DNA of 40,978 nucleotides. Origin: Stentor coeruleus (taxonomy: Eukaryota; Ciliophora; Heterotrichea; Heterotrichida; Stentoridae). The stretch is from the NCBI GenBank assembly GCA_001970955.1, contig MPUH01000666.1, positions 1-40,978 of the forward strand, read 5' to 3'. Below the pieces are notes generated by a model, which was not told the DNA's origin, ran no database searches, and was given only the letters and a program-made list of their open reading frames with translations. This document shows positions 19,551 through 29,553 of the stretch, one piece after another. Position 1 is the stretch's first letter. Every line of letters starts with the position of its first letter. Position numbers and translations under genes: made by a program.

Positions 19551-21239
19551 ATGAGTTCCCAGAATAATAACACTTCAGATGACCTACCTAAGGTTCTGAC
19601 CGAAAAAATCCTTAAACCCAATGGTGATTTGAGCTGTAAACACTACACAAAAGGCTATTTTTTAGGCAAAGGGGCCTTTGCTAGAGTTTACAAGCTCACA
19701 TGCACAGAGACAAATGAAATGTTTGCTGGAAAAATAATATCTAAAGCAGCTCTACTAAAATCTAGAGCACGACAAAAACTCATGAGTGAAATAAAAATTC
19801 ATAGGTCTCTTCATCATAACAATGTTGTGAAATTTTTTAATTATTTTGAAGATGATGACTATTTATATATCCTTATGGAACTGTGCTCGAACCAATCTTT
19901 AAGCGATATGATTAGGAGAAGGAAAAGAATTACAGAACTTGAAGCGCAAAGCTACCTTCTACAAGTTATTTCTGGAATGAAGTACTTGCATTCTCACAGA
20001 GTGATTCATAGAGATATTAAGCTTGGGAACATCTTCATCACAGAAAATATGGAGTTGAAACTTGGAGATTTCGGACTTGCAGCTAAACTTGAATATGATG
20101 GTGAAAGAAAACGAACCATTTGCGGTACACCAAATTATATGGCCCCTGAAATCCTTGATGGTAAATTCGGCCACTCATATGAATGCGATATTTGGAGTTT
20201 TGGAGTTTTAATGTACACATTAATAATAGGAAGGCCACCATTTGAAGCAAGTGATGTTAAAATGACATATCGAAGAATAAAACTGAATCTTTACAATTTC
20301 CCTGAAAATGTGACTATATCATCTGAAGCTAGATCTTTAATTACATCAATATTGGTTACTGATTATGCGAAAAGACCAACTTTTGACGAAATTTTAAAGC
20401 ATGATTTCTTTACAAGAAATCTTATCCCAAAGCTTTTGCCTAGTTGTGTATTAGCAGTTCCTCCAAGTAATGCGTATGTGAAGCAGTTTGAAAGCCGTGG
20501 AAGAACTCGTAATCAAGAACGATCTATAACCCGAGCTTCAACCCATGAAAATATTGTCCAAGAAAGCACCCCTTCTCCAGGAGTCCATAGACCACATTCT
20601 AAAGACCCAGGTAAGCCTTTGTATTCAGAAAGTCGTGGTGTTCCTTGTTTTTCTATGTACACAACAGCATCATCAAATGGTCCTGATGTGTGGATTAAAT
20701 CTTGGCTTGATTTATCTCATAAGTATGGAATTGGTTATGCACTTTCAAATTCTCATATTGGAGTGCTATTTAATGATCGATCGAAAATTGTTAGCTGCTT
20801 GGGAAATAGTATGAGATATTTTGATCCTGGACCAAAAGGAGATGTTTCAAAACTTATTAATTCAAGTGATTATCCACAAGAACTTACTAAGAAAGTTAAG
20901 CTTTTACAACTTTTTAAAAGACAGCTCAGTGCTAAAGATCCTGAGACTGGGCAGGAGAAAGTGGCTTATTTGAAATATTGGGTGAGGACGCCGCATGCTG
21001 TTCTTTTTAGAATTAGCAACAAAGTTATACAAGTTATTTTCAATGATAAAAGCGAATTGCTGTTTTCTAATATTAGCAAGTATGTTACGTTTATTGATAG
21101 GAAGGGTGTGACAAATTCTTTTGCATTAAGCACTGCAATAGAATTAGGAAATAGAGACCTCGTCAAAAGACTAAAGTACTCTAAAGAAGTGCTAATTAAA
21201 ATGATCAAAAGTGGAAAAAACACTGAAATTAATACCTAA
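19551..21239 (+). CDS. PLK: Polo-like serine/threonine kinase
   Basis: A 562-residue protein with kinase domain at about 33-290 and polo boxes at about 375-555. Kinase motifs are the glycine loop GKGAFARVY (39-47), catalytic lysine K61, HRDIKLGN (153-160), DFG (173-175), and APE (198-200). The activation loop RKRTICGTPNYMAPE has T189 at the position of human PLK1 T210. The polo-box region keeps W385 (human W414) and GVLFNDRSK. The phosphopeptide pincer is altered: by eye human H538 and K540 align with K500 and E502. Polo kinases control mitotic entry, centrosomes or basal bodies, and cytokinesis. Upstream aurora-type kinases usually phosphorylate the T-loop. Assignment as PLK is firm; the subtype is PLK1-like by architecture. 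Confidence 0.93.
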   Translation: MSSQNNNTSDDLPKVLTEKILKPNGDLSCKHYTKGYFLGKGAFARVYKLTCTETNEMFAGKIISKAALLKSRARQKLMSEIKIHRSLHHNNVVKFFNYFEDDDYLYILMELCSNQSLSDMIRRRKRITELEAQSYLLQVISGMKYLHSHRVIHRDIKLGNIFITENMELKLGDFGLAAKLEYDGERKRTICGTPNYMAPEILDGKFGHSYECDIWSFGVLMYTLIIGRPPFEASDVKMTYRRIKLNLYNFPENVTISSEARSLITSILVTDYAKRPTFDEILKHDFFTRNLIPKLLPSCVLAVPPSNAYVKQFESRGRTRNQERSITRASTHENIVQESTPSPGVHRPHSKDPGKPLYSESRGVPCFSMYTTASSNGPDVWIKSWLDLSHKYGIGYALSNSHIGVLFNDRSKIVSCLGNSMRYFDPGPKGDVSKLINSSDYPQELTKKVKLLQLFKRQLSAKDPETGQEKVAYLKYWVRTPHAVLFRISNKVIQVIFNDKSELLFSNISKYVTFIDRKGVTNSFALSTAIELGNRDLVKRLKYSKEVLIKMIKSGKNTEINT

Positions 21240-22297
21240 AGCCTAGTCTAAACCTTATTTAACCATACAGTAATCTTAACTCGTGAATTAGGAAATCATT
21301 AATATTAACTTACAGTAATCTTATCAAAATTCATAATTCTAATTATCCCCAAAAATATTAAAGATTTCTACAAGTCATATCAATAGATATGGAATCTACA
21401 TTATTTTTAAGATGCAAGAATAAAGGTTTATATTAATAACATCAGTTTTTAAGAAAAACTTTGATGCTGATAGGAAAGAATATTATGGTGATAGTGAGGG
21501 AGAGAAATTTTGAAAAGGTTACTTTGGATGATTTGACTTTATTTATTCAAGATGTAAAATATGTTTGAATAAGATGCTTATATAAAATATAAACCTGCTG
21601 AGATAGTGTTTTTTATTGTATATATTAGTTTAATATTGAATAAAATATGTTTAGTAAAGTTTACATTAAACATGCAGTTATCATTATAGTGATTTTTTTT
21701 CATACTAAAATCTACAAAGAAACAGTTTTTATACAAACTTCCTTAGCATATCCATAATCCTGTACAATTTCCTACAAACCTAAACACTTATCAAATAAAA
21801 AAACAGTAATTTTACATTATTTCTCTATAAATAAAAATATGTAAAAAGTTTGCATCTTAGCTAATATTGACAAATTAAAGAGAAAACTGACTCTTTTATA
21901 TAAATACCTCTTTGCATCTAGTCGCATATATCTAATACTATTATTATAAAGGTCTTTAATTATATCTACCTCAATATAAATATTCCTTATGCATCTCCTC
22001 CTTAAATATACTAAGTTTCATATGATTCATCACATCAAACAAAACAGCCATTTTACTAAAAAAATCCTTGTCTATATATTCACCTTAGAACTCATGGAGC
22101 AGTTAGGCTTTATAACCACTTCATTAAACCGATTTTCAAAACCTCTCAGATCGCATGAGCATATTTCTCTCAGATCTAAACTCAAAATCCAAACTTCAAA
22201 TAACCCTCACTAGCTTATATCTTTACTATATTAAAATATATTATCCACTAAAGCTAATCTGGCTTCTTCTACGTCTTTTACGTTTTCTATATAAAAA
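21240..22297. other. Convergent spacer with a possible short plus-strand gene
   Basis: Unlike other spacers, the part just after the kinase stop (21240-21370) is C-rich, and 21460-21570 is G-rich. That is the flank pattern seen around genes, so a very short gene may lie between. An ATG-started frame at 21468-21572 is 34 codons long and contains RERNFEKVTLDDL. The same interval also reads in another frame. From 21720 to 22300 the sequence is C-rich. Open frames at 21989-22213 and 22155-22400 (+) overlap the next gene antisense and lack protein-like composition. Confidence 0.35.
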
Positions 22298-23056
22298 TTA
22301 CAATTCAAAAGCCCTTACACGATCTGAAGGTGAAGGTAGGATCATAGATATCATAGGTGACCTTGCTGCTAAAGCTCCATATGCTGAAAGTTTTACATAA
22401 GCTGGCTTGAGATCTGTCATTTCATTAATAACTACTCTTAATCTTTCACGAGGAACAGAGTTTCTTAGAATGATGTTATTGATAACCATATCATGGCTTT
22501 TTTTATGGGTTTTAACAATTGGATAGCGTTTATTTTTCTCATCTTCAATGTGGTTACGACGAGAGATGTTAAAAGCTGTCGATCTAAACAGCCGGTTCAG
22601 TTCATCTTCAAGCCATTTCAACTGATCCTTCTCAAAAACAGGCTGCATGACCTTAGCAACATAATAAATCAGTGTCTCAAAAAAGTTCTGCTCACTTTTT
22701 GTACTTTTTCTCTGTTTGAACACATTAAGCATAAGCCGAGCATAATTCCTAGCCATAAGCCCTGCAAGAGTTTTAACTTTTTCTGTATCAGAAATCCGAT
22801 ATCCTGCTGTATGAGCCCTTTGTTCTTTAATTTCATGTCCTTGTTCTATTTTGAATAATGCGGTACAGTAGTCATAGGCACTTTGGACAAATAATGTCAT
22901 TTCTTTTGAGTTGTAGTTTTCTAGAAAACTTGATGGGATAAATAAGCTAGGGTCATTTTCCTTTGCACTTATCATCTCTTTTATAGTGGTTTCTATAGAG
23001 TTGTGGAGGTTGAAAGGAACTTTTTCTTTGATAGACTGTTTACGCTCTAGTATCAT
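22298..23056 (-). CDS. PPP1R36: PPP1R36-like protein
   Basis: A 252-residue protein, start ATG at 23054-23056. It is largely helical. The stretch FFETLIYYVAKVMQPVF, then ELNRLFRSTAFN, and the C-terminal RSPMISMILPSPSD recall, from memory, the conserved region of protein phosphatase 1 regulatory subunit 36, which has RLLRS-x-x-FN and RSP-x-x-x-x-LLPSP. In animals PPP1R36 is a PP1-binding protein enriched in testis and linked to ciliated cells. No enzyme motif is present and no clear RVxF PP1-docking motif was identified. Family assignment is tentative. Confidence 0.55.
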   Translation of the reverse strand: MILERKQSIKEKVPFNLHNSIETTIKEMISAKENDPSLFIPSSFLENYNSKEMTLFVQSAYDYCTALFKIEQGHEIKEQRAHTAGYRISDTEKVKTLAGLMARNYARLMLNVFKQRKSTKSEQNFFETLIYYVAKVMQPVFEKDQLKWLEDELNRLFRSTAFNISRRNHIEDEKNKRYPIVKTHKKSHDMVINNIILRNSVPRERLRVVINEMTDLKPAYVKLSAYGALAARSPMISMILPSPSDRVRAFEL

Positions 23057-23087
23057 GATTATTGTTATATTGACTAATAAATTAAAG

Positions 23088-23249
23088 TTATTTACTCAAA
23101 ATGTAGCTGGTCCCGGTAAAAACTGGAGGAGCAGGTGGACTATTGGATAAGCAGGACTTCTATTAAGTCAGTTCTTCATTGTCCCGCAATTCTTTTGAGG
23201 GTTTTGGCTGAGGGAGTCTATAAACAATCCTTTGAATTCTTTGTAACAT
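23088..23249 (-). CDS. Candidate microprotein with a non-canonical 15-nt interruption
   Basis: From the ATG at 23247-23249 the frame reads 28 codons (MLQRIQRIVYRLPQPKPSKE...), hits TAA TAG, then continues in the same frame for 23 codons (KSCLSNSPPAPPVFTGTSYI..) to TAA at 23088-23090. Removing the 15 nt GAACTGACTTAATAG, in phase 0 like the other introns, gives a 48-residue protein. The piece ends in TAATAG like a Stentor intron but begins GA instead of GT, so the splice is doubtful. The stop lies 31 bp before the start of the PPP1R36-like gene on the same strand. Function unknown; the local DNA is GC-richer than the spacer around it. Confidence 0.3.
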
Positions 23250-24828
23250 AGAAACACATAATACATTATCGTTATGTAGAAAGGGAATTTCAACATATAA
23301 GCATAATCATTATATTATAATTTTCTTCTGTACGGTTACTTTCTGAGAAATAGTAGGATTTTATAGATTCTAGAAAACTATCCTTAAATGATCCATAAGA
23401 GTATGCACATAACGCATATAAACCAGTTTTAGTGCATATTAGAAGGATATATATCAAGCTTCTAATAAAAGCATTATCCCTGACCAGATATCAATGAGCA
23501 TTATGAAGATTCCTAAGGATATTTGGATTGCAGATTAGACTTTGAGTATGTGAGAGATTTTGTGCTTATCAGCATACGTCTTCGGGAATATCTGTTGGTA
23601 AGCATAATATCATTTTTTATTTGCAGTATTTCTCTAATAGGATTATTATATTTTTTTTAATTTGGGATTCCTGTGCTAGGAGTTTTTAGGATATGTGAAG
23701 AGGTAAGTTGGGTTTATAGATTTGATTAAGGTATTATAATTTAAATGATTATGATTTTTAATAAGAAAGAATTATAGTGTAAAGGAAGTTGATGAGAATT
23801 ATTTTACAAATATTTTTATGAGAGAATATAAAGTGTTTTACATCTACTCTAGTTAATTTTATTAAAATTACTACTGGATTTATATCAAGCTGCATATTAT
23901 AATCAACATATTATAAAGCATATAGCTTCGCCAACCACTATTGAAGCATTGAGAATAATAGTACCCTAATACCTTCTAGACTTAATCAATCTAATCTCAT
24001 TACATTTGTTGATTTTATCACTTTGAAGATTAACAAAATCGTATTATATTTATAAAAACTAGCAGCCATCAGCATGACCATCAAGCAATTATTAATTTTT
24101 TTCAGAAAAAACGAAGATTTATCACTATTTTTTTATAGAGGATTCCTACTCTCCAATATAAGGGTTCTCAATACTCTCTAAAGGAATGCTCAAATCATCT
24201 ATTTCTAGCTAGAAATTTCATTTAAAAACGGAAGTTTGACTTTATTACCAAACAGATATCCATTTTTTTGAATTTTAATGCTTTTGCACAACGCTTTTAT
24301 ACTGAATATAGTGATCAAACCTTTTCCACTCACAGAAGGGCTTATTCTAGCTAATCTTTATACGAAATTACTGTCTTCCCTATTAATTTTTATCCTCAGC
24401 ATTTTTAGTGACTTTTCTTAGTAAAGGATATGACTCTTTGACAAATGTTGAGATTTTGATGAGAAATTATATGGAAATCAGCCTTGGAATAATGAAAAAG
24501 TTTTTTGTCAAAGATGGTGAATATTTTATGAGATTTTGGAGAAATGTACTGGAATTAATATTTTATAGGTTTTAAATGATGGTTAGATTTAAGTATTGAT
24601 TTTTATAGAGTTTTAAAATTTTATAGAAATAATAAAAAAGCATTCCAATCAAAGTCATCTATATAAACGTTCAATTAAAATCACTACTAATAATATTTGT
24701 TAATATCCTCCTTTCATCATTTCCATTTTCAAACTATCATGCTTTCATCTAACTTCCTCCTATTTTATATTTACCTATTCATTACTAAAACATATTATTT
24801 TTATTTAAATCTTCAACTTTATCCAAAG
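23250..24828. other. Long spacer with degraded coding-like patches
   Basis: The longest spacer in the window. Patches resembling protein occur on both strands. One at 23517-23660 (+, 47 codons, no start, hydrophobic tail) overlaps a minus-strand patch at about 23300-23600 with several stops. The patch at 24146-24402 is listed separately. G-rich and C-rich segments alternate as they do around genes, which suggests remnants or very short genes. No RNA gene recognised. Confidence 0.4.
24146..24402 (-). pseudogene. Degraded reading frame
   Basis: On the minus strand an ATG at 24400-24402 opens a frame reading MLRIKINREDSNFV, a TAA, then about 40 residues of protein-like sequence (SGKGLITIFSIKALCKSIKI and following). 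The frame is lost near 24205. A second frame then gives LEIDDLSIPLESIENPYIGE and a TAG at 24146-24148. One nonsense codon and one frame change separate it from an ORF of about 85 codons. The plus strand also has a protein-like frame here with three stops, so the strand call is uncertain. Confidence 0.3.
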
Positions 24829-26676
24829 CTAGCACCCAAGCTTAGTTAAATTTCTCATAATTGCTTTCATAACCCTCCTATCATACTTAAGCATTTGTAT
24901 CAAATTGTCAATCTCACTCTCAAACCTCAAACTTGGAAACTGTATCCTCCCATCCAAACTCTCCCCTTCTTTCAACATACTTTCATATTTTTCACTAATA
25001 CTCTTCCTAGTCTCTGTAGCGCTTTTCCCTTTCATTCTTTTCAATACCATAATTTCAGCTAAAGCAGCCTTAGTTTTTTTAAAATTAAAAATCGAGTTCT
25101 GAATCATTTCTTTATATACCCCAGGAAACTCTTCTATAATAATATCAACAATACTCTCTTTCATAACCCATAAATAAGTATTCATAACAGCAGTCACAGT
25201 ATATTCTCTTGAAATCCTCTTAAACATTTCATAATCACCAAAGTAACTTCCTGGATTATCAACTCTAAACACATTATTTTCATGCTTATGATGAACTTTG
25301 CCTTTAAGTAAAAAGTATATCTCACATGAATGTTCACCTACTGAGTATATTACTGACCTTGATGGGTATTCAATTGTATCTAACAATGGGATTATTCGCA
25401 TTAAAAAGTCTTTTCCTTGTTTATTGAAGATCTCAAATGCTGCATATGCCCCATCGTGGATTGATTGGACTAATTCAAGTTTAATATCAGAGTTAAAATA
25501 TTGAATAAGGTCGCTTTTGTCAGTAACTTTTGCTGAAAAACTGTCTGAATTGCGACTGATGTAATTAGTTACTTTGTTTCGGAGCTCTTTACTGATACCA
25601 GATTCATCGGCAAAAGAGTCAGCTTTAGCTAAGAGACTATCACGAAATTTTGTTTTTTCGGTTAGTTCGGAGATTATCAGACTGATGGACCCAACGATAA
25701 AAGAGAGGAAGTATACAGAAAATACCATCCAGCACATTGCTACAGCTTTTTCTTCTTGAGTCCTTGGGACTATATCACCATAGCCAACTGAGGTCAATGT
25801 TGTTATTGCCCAGTAGACAGAGCATAGGTATAAGTAACCAGGATCTTTATCCTCAAATTTATACCTAGCAATCCAAGTATCTGAGTTGAAATCATTCATC
25901 TTGGCGACAAAATACCAAAAGCACGCAATAACATGAATACAAATAATAGTCCCAGTAAACATCGTCAAAACCTGCATAATCCTATGACTTAAACTAAACA
26001 GCAGCTGCAGCTGTTGAACAAAAGAAGAACTCCGAACATGCTTAACCATTTTCAACAGTCTAGCAACTCTAAAAAGTCTAGGTAGCACTCTAAGTTTTGT
26101 CATTCTAGCCAATTTATTCGTAGCCGAGTAGCCTCCAGTAAAAAGCTGTAGAATTTCAAAAGGAATACATGTGAAAACATCAACAATCAGCCATCCTTTC
26201 AAATAATTCAAAAAAATTTCCTTTCTTTTAACTACAATATTTCCTTCTTCATCAAGAAAATAAGTGTTTAAATTAAAAATAACATCGAAAGCAAAAATAG
26301 CATCAATTGCAATATCAACCCAAAAAAGGACATCAAATGTATTAGTCTCTATAAAAGCCATACTCAATGGGGTTACTATAGATACATAAAGCATAACTAT
26401 ACCAATAATCATATCCCAAAGGCCTTTTATCACAGAATTAGGGTCGATGATGCTTTTTGGAATTTGAGTAGTTGTATTTTCTGAAGAAATGTCTTCAATA
26501 ACCCGACGCATGACTATAGATTTTGTATTAAAGTGTTTGATACGTTCGGAAAATTTTCCAGATTGTTTTTCAGAACGAATGTTGGAAATTACTCGTTTGA
26601 TGCTTTGTCGCCATAAAGATTTGTAGTTTTTAGTGTTTGTATCAGCAGTTGTATCAAGATGAACAGAAGAAATCAT
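24829..26676 (-). CDS. Voltage-gated potassium channel with cyclic-nucleotide-binding domain (CNG/HCN/EAG type)
   Basis: A 615-residue protein. The start of S1 has the family motif IDPNSVIKGLWDMIIG (residues 77-92). S1-S6 span about 86-345. S4 is KLRVLPRLFRVARLLKMVKH (194-213), with arginines and lysines every third position. The pore helix and filter TLTSVGYGD (293-301) mark a potassium-selective channel. A C-linker and cyclic-nucleotide-binding domain follow at about 345-550, with FGDYEMF and REYTVTA in place of the usual FGE...R-x-A. Ciliates have many such channels, which set membrane potential and ciliary beat direction. GYGD is also found in HCN channels, so exact selectivity and ligand are open. 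Ends in TAG. Confidence 0.9.
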   Translation of the reverse strand: MISSVHLDTTADTNTKNYKSLWRQSIKRVISNIRSEKQSGKFSERIKHFNTKSIVMRRVIEDISSENTTTQIPKSIIDPNSVIKGLWDMIIGIVMLYVSIVTPLSMAFIETNTFDVLFWVDIAIDAIFAFDVIFNLNTYFLDEEGNIVVKRKEIFLNYLKGWLIVDVFTCIPFEILQLFTGGYSATNKLARMTKLRVLPRLFRVARLLKMVKHVRSSSFVQQLQLLFSLSHRIMQVLTMFTGTIICIHVIACFWYFVAKMNDFNSDTWIARYKFEDKDPGYLYLCSVYWAITTLTSVGYGDIVPRTQEEKAVAMCWMVFSVYFLSFIVGSISLIISELTEKTKFRDSLLAKADSFADESGISKELRNKVTNYISRNSDSFSAKVTDKSDLIQYFNSDIKLELVQSIHDGAYAAFEIFNKQGKDFLMRIIPLLDTIEYPSRSVIYSVGEHSCEIYFLLKGKVHHKHENNVFRVDNPGSYFGDYEMFKRISREYTVTAVMNTYLWVMKESIVDIIIEEFPGVYKEMIQNSIFNFKKTKAALAEIMVLKRMKGKSATETRKSISEKYESMLKEGESLDGRIQFPSLRFESEIDNLIQMLKYDRRVMKAIMRNLTKLGC

Positions 26677-27103
26677 GCTTTATATTTGAGAAAAATGGAT
26701 TTAGGAAATCAGCGATAATTTTAGATTTTTTACTGATTTAGGCAGATGTTTTGTTAGAAATTATCTGATAGGCATGATTAGTTATGTTTTTATATTTTGT
26801 ATTATGATATATTTAGTATATTTATTATATTTTTGATATAAGTTTTGGTAAAATTATGGAAACGATGAAGAGTTCTGCAAAATGGATTTTGTTGATTATG
26901 ATTAATACAATTTAAGTTAGTTTTTTTCTGTCAAAGTTTTTAGCTTTTATAAGTAGTTATTTACTAGCATTATTATATACTCTGATGTTTGGGAGAGATA
27001 AGACGTGATAAAATTACAAAAAATCAGAAACTTATTCAAATAGGAATATACTAATTTTGGAAAGTATTATTTGATATGCACACATCCTCTTCAGTATATT
27101 TCA
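26677..27103. promoter_or_regulatory. Divergent spacer between the channel and ECT genes
   Basis: Contains the 5' flanks of two divergent genes. G-rich near the channel gene as usual, but the side next to the ECT gene is not C-rich, an exception to the pattern in this window. No motif recognised beyond AT-rich sequence. Confidence 0.4.
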
Positions 27104-28444
27104 ATGAATTTTCCTACTAAGCATTTACTTCAATTATCTGCCAATATAAAAATGCCTGACGTAGTATTCCGAGACAAAGAAAAGTTCTATCTTTTTCTGA
27201 TTCAGGCAGGGATGTTCATATCTGAAAACAGTGCCCTACGTAATCTGTGTTCAGAAATGGTCTCCGTCAATTGCCCTAAGGTAAGATCAGCAGGCCATGA
27301 TTTTACTGACATTCGAGAGGACCTCAAAGACTTTATTGAAAATTTCAATTCGCTAAGCCAAGAAGTTCCTGATAATTGCGATAGAATTTATATAGACGGA
27401 TGCTGGGACATTATGCATAGCGGACATTTTAATGCTATACGTCAAGCGAAAATGCTTGGAAAAACATTAGTTGTTGGAATTCACTCAGATGAAGAAATTA
27501 TGAGGAATAAAGGTATGCCTGTTATGAATAACGAAGAGCGTGTGGCTATGATTAAAGCGTGTAAATGGGTTGACGAAACTGTGGAAAATGCTCCGTATAG
27601 TGCTACAAGTGAATGGCTTGATTCAGTTAATTGTAAATACATAGCCCATGGAGATGATATTGCTATCAATTGTGATGGGCAAGACGCATATAGTATTTTA
27701 AAGTCTTTAGGTCGATTCAAAGTAATAAAAAGAACAGAAGGTATTTCAACAACAAGTATTGTCGGCAAGCTTCTCTTAATGACTAAAGAAAACAAGGCTG
27801 CAGTGTCTGAACCTTTTGTAGCAAATGATATTGTCTCCCAACCAACATTCCTCGCAACAACTCGCCGTATCTTTGAGTTTTCTAATAAGAACATCAAACC
27901 TAAAGGGCAAATAGTCTATGTCGATGGCTCATTTGACCTCTTCCACATAGGCCATGTAGAAACTTTAAGAAAAGCAAAAGGCTTAGGGGATTTTCTTATT
28001 GTAGGCGTTCATGATGACCAGACTGTTAATTTTTACAAAGGCTCGAATTACCCAATAATGAACCTTTATGAAAGAGTTTTAAATGTTTTGGCTATAAAAT
28101 ATGTAGATGAAGTGGTAATTGCATCACCTTGGATTGTAACTGAAGATCTGCTTAAAAGCTTAAATATAAGTCTAGTTGTTCAAGGGACTATATCAAAACT
28201 AGACCCAACTGTTACTCAGAAAAGAAAGCAAAGTTTGGTATATGAAGATTGTCAAGATCCTTATGAAGTGCCAAAAAGATTGGGGATTTATCAAGAAGTT
28301 CCTAGTGAGAGGAGTATTGAAACTAAGGATATTATACAGAGGATTATTGACAATCGGCTTAAGCATTTGAATAAGTATAGTAGGTCATCTAAGAAAGAAG
28401 AAAACTATTATACGGATATAAAAACGTATATTGAAGAAATTTAG
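27104..28444 (+). CDS. PCYT2: Ethanolamine-phosphate cytidylyltransferase
   Basis: Makes CDP-ethanolamine from CTP and phosphoethanolamine, the rate-setting step of the Kennedy pathway to phosphatidylethanolamine. Two tandem nucleotidyltransferase domains identify it. The first has GCWDIMHSGHFNAIRQAK (HxGH at about 105-108) and RTEGISTTSIVGK (about 212). The second has DGSFDLFHIGHVETLRKAK (HIGH at about 280-283). The second domain lacks a clear RTxGxSTT motif, as its usual place is taken by VVQGTISKLD. About 95 residues precede the first domain, longer than usual and without a recognised motif. The ATG at 27104 is preferred because the frame upstream begins with a TTG. About 446 residues; cytosolic or ER-associated. 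Confidence 0.9.
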   Translation: MNFPTKHLLQLSANIKMPDVVFRDKEKFYLFLIQAGMFISENSALRNLCSEMVSVNCPKVRSAGHDFTDIREDLKDFIENFNSLSQEVPDNCDRIYIDGCWDIMHSGHFNAIRQAKMLGKTLVVGIHSDEEIMRNKGMPVMNNEERVAMIKACKWVDETVENAPYSATSEWLDSVNCKYIAHGDDIAINCDGQDAYSILKSLGRFKVIKRTEGISTTSIVGKLLLMTKENKAAVSEPFVANDIVSQPTFLATTRRIFEFSNKNIKPKGQIVYVDGSFDLFHIGHVETLRKAKGLGDFLIVGVHDDQTVNFYKGSNYPIMNLYERVLNVLAIKYVDEVVIASPWIVTEDLLKSLNISLVVQGTISKLDPTVTQKRKQSLVYEDCQDPYEVPKRLGIYQEVPSERSIETKDIIQRIIDNRLKHLNKYSRSSKKEENYYTDIKTYIEEI

Positions 28445-28914
28445 CGAGTTCGATAAGATAATAATAAGCTAGATTAATAAAACTGATATGGGGATAAATT
28501 CACGGTTATAGTTATGGTTTTTATGAGATTTTAGATATTTTACGGAGAAATATAGAAAATTTATATTAAGTGCTTGATATTAGATGATCAAAATATTGGT
28601 TTGTGTAGTAGTCAGGTTTTTATTTGTTATTTTGAGAAAACTAGATTATTTTCCATATATTGAAATTTGAAATTTTGAAATTTTGTTATGCATCCAGTTA
28701 GTATAGATTTGAATGCTTTGCTATCCTAGATTACTACAATTAATAATTTTTATAACTGAAAATTTAAGCTAGGTCTTTTAATCTTGAATAAAATCTAAAT
28801 TATATTTAAATGGAACGATATAAGTATTTTGTTCTTATCAATGCTGGCAGCTTTATTTAATATTTTCTCAAATTTTTGATAAAAATCCAATTTTATAAAT
28901 AAATATTAGTAAAA
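28445..28914. other. Tandem spacer
   Basis: AT-rich spacer between two plus-strand genes, G-rich on its left side. No gene or RNA recognised. Confidence 0.55.
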
Positions 28915-29553
28915 ATGAAATTAAACATCTTCGGGAAATTTGGAAATAATGAACAAAAGACTAACGCCCGTAGCAAAAGTATAGTAATGCTCAACAACAC
29001 TAAGTCCAAAACTATAAGTTTGCCTCATCAAAACCTAAAAGCTAATGTTTTAACTCGTATATATGCTCAAGAAACTTCTCCAGGAAAACTTTCGAAAAAT
29101 ATTATTGAGTCCATATCTCCAAAGCACTTAAAAATGAGCAAGTTAAGCATAACGACCAAAGTTGAAAGGCCCCAAAAAAAACTACAACATAGATTTGTAT
29201 CTGCTAAAAGCGAGGTTTTAATTAAAAAAGACCTCAAACAAAATAGCCTTAATGTATCTAATAGTAAAAAAGTATTTATGCCAGGCCATAATTTTATTTC
29301 AATTGAAAATCCAAGTCTTACTAAAATGAATACATTTTATACATTAGCTTCATGCAATTCAGCTGCTTATAATGATAACTCTGTGAATCAGTCAAAGTTT
29401 TTATCTACAAGTCAGATAGAAAATCCATCAAATAACATGTCTTTTCATACAGATGAATCTGAATATACTGAGTTCAAAGCTAAATTAGTGAAGATTTTCA
29501 CAAATTTCAAAAACTCTCACATAGAAATCTTAAAAAAATACGATAAATCATAA
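28915..29553 (+). CDS. Uncharacterised basic, low-complexity protein
   Basis: A 212-residue protein rich in S, N, K and T, with no membrane segment or signal peptide. It looks disordered up to about residue 180 and contains several S/T-P sites (TSPGK, SISPK) that could be phosphorylated. The last 30 residues (EYTEFKAKLVKIFTNFKNSH..) form a probable amphipathic helix. It follows ECT and precedes CFAP52 on the same strand, with ordinary spacers on both sides. Coding status is supported by length and flank composition; function unknown. Confidence 0.65.
   Translation: MKLNIFGKFGNNEQKTNARSKSIVMLNNTKSKTISLPHQNLKANVLTRIYAQETSPGKLSKNIIESISPKHLKMSKLSITTKVERPQKKLQHRFVSAKSEVLIKKDLKQNSLNVSNSKKVFMPGHNFISIENPSLTKMNTFYTLASCNSAAYNDNSVNQSKFLSTSQIENPSNNMSFHTDESEYTEFKAKLVKIFTNFKNSHIEILKKYDKS

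Noticed and set aside
21989..22400. Two plus-strand frames before and over the PPP1R36-like gene
   Set aside because: One is K/H/L-rich spacer translation; the other is partly antisense to the better-supported minus-strand gene.
23100..23220. Structured non-coding RNA in the GC-richer stretch
   Set aside because: It did not match the snRNA, SRP or U3 sequences I know, and the minus-strand coding reading explains it better.
24074..24181. Use of stop codons as sense codons (Condylostoma-like code)
   Set aside because: All long genes in the window avoid in-frame stops and end in TAA, TAG or TGA, so a degraded frame is more likely.
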